Source of the DNA: Buttiauxella izardii
GTDB lineage: Bacteria; Pseudomonadota; Gammaproteobacteria; Enterobacterales; Enterobacteriaceae
Assembly (NCBI RefSeq): GCF_003601925.1
Contig: NZ_QZWH01000055.1
Location: forward strand, 1-48,733
Direction of reading: 5' to 3'
Length of the DNA stretch: 48,733 nucleotides
Below, one piece after another: positions 48,715 through 48,733 of this stretch. How positions within the stretch are numbered: the stretch's first letter is position 1; each line of letters begins with the position of its first letter. Under the pieces are notes generated by a model that was not told where the DNA came from, did no database searches, and was given only the letters and a program-made list of their open reading frames with translations. The position numbers were made by a program, and so were the translations under genes.

Positions 48715-48733
48715 CGCCCTCACCCCAGCCCTC
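48715..48733. repeat. Left end of another CCCTCACCC repeat, cut by the window
   Basis: CGCCCTCACCCCAGCCCTC matches the start of the repeat units at 5902 and 32029. The rest lies beyond the window, between rlmB and the next gene. Confidence 0.6.

Overview
The window is chromosomal DNA from a member of the Enterobacteriaceae. Gene content and order follow the E. coli K-12 rlmB-to-ytfQ/ppa region almost gene for gene (rlmB, aidB, yjfN, bsmA, yjfP, ula regulon, yjfY, rpsF-priB-rpsR-rplI, ytfB, fklB, cycA, ytfE, ytfF, qorB, ytfH, cpdB, cysQ, ytfJ, ytfK, ytfL/paeA, msrA, tamA-tamB, ytfP, chpSB, ppa, ytfQRT-yjfF). Proteins are close to, but clearly diverged from, the E. coli ones. ERIC elements, REP hairpins and a CCCTCACCC/CCTCTCCC palindromic repeat fit an enteric outside the Escherichia group. 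A Buttiauxella- or Kluyvera-like genus is my guess; the sequence does not settle it.

Layout, left to right. 1-2.3 kb: the 5' part of a vgrG (type VI secretion spike) carrying a frameshift, then a methyl-accepting chemotaxis protein; E. coli has fbp beside yjfF instead. 2.4-7.0 kb: the galactofuranose ABC transporter ytfQRT-yjfF, with a predicted GalR/GalS operator and CRP site upstream and a three-hairpin repeat array inside the operon. 7.3-15.4 kb: ppa, the ChpS/ChpB toxin-antitoxin pair with an unusual antitoxin N-terminus, ytfP, tamB-tamA, msrA. 15.4-22.4 kb: an accessory block between msrA and ytfL, which are neighbours in E. coli K-12. It holds a four-gene, translationally overlapping operon (three SPFH/HflK-HflC-like membrane proteins and a P1B-type metal ATPase), a ParDE toxin-antitoxin pair, and a leftover 3' piece of a second parD. 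22.4-37.5 kb: conserved housekeeping genes, including the stop-to-stop ytfJ/cysQ pair, an AraC regulator inserted beside ytfF behind an ERIC element, NsrR-controlled ytfE, and the ribosomal operon rpsF-priB-rpsR-rplI. 37.7-44.5 kb: the complete L-ascorbate utilisation regulon (ulaABCDEF, ulaG, ulaR). 44.5-48.7 kb: yjfP, bsmA, yjfN, aidB and rlmB.

The most interesting item is the SPFH/P1B-ATPase operon. Its promoter carries a sequence matching the enterobacterial Zur box at 19 of 22 defined positions, placed over the -10 element. Together with the His/Cys-rich N-terminus of the second SPFH protein and unusual ion-site residues in the ATPase (CPC in TM6, W and H where ZntA has Lys and Asp), this suggests a zinc-starvation-induced metal-handling machine. 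It resembles, as I recall it, the Pseudomonas aeruginosa HmtA importer locus, but it sits on an SPFH scaffold in an enteric bacterium. The operon structure and the box are visible in the sequence; metal specificity, transport direction and complex formation are inference.
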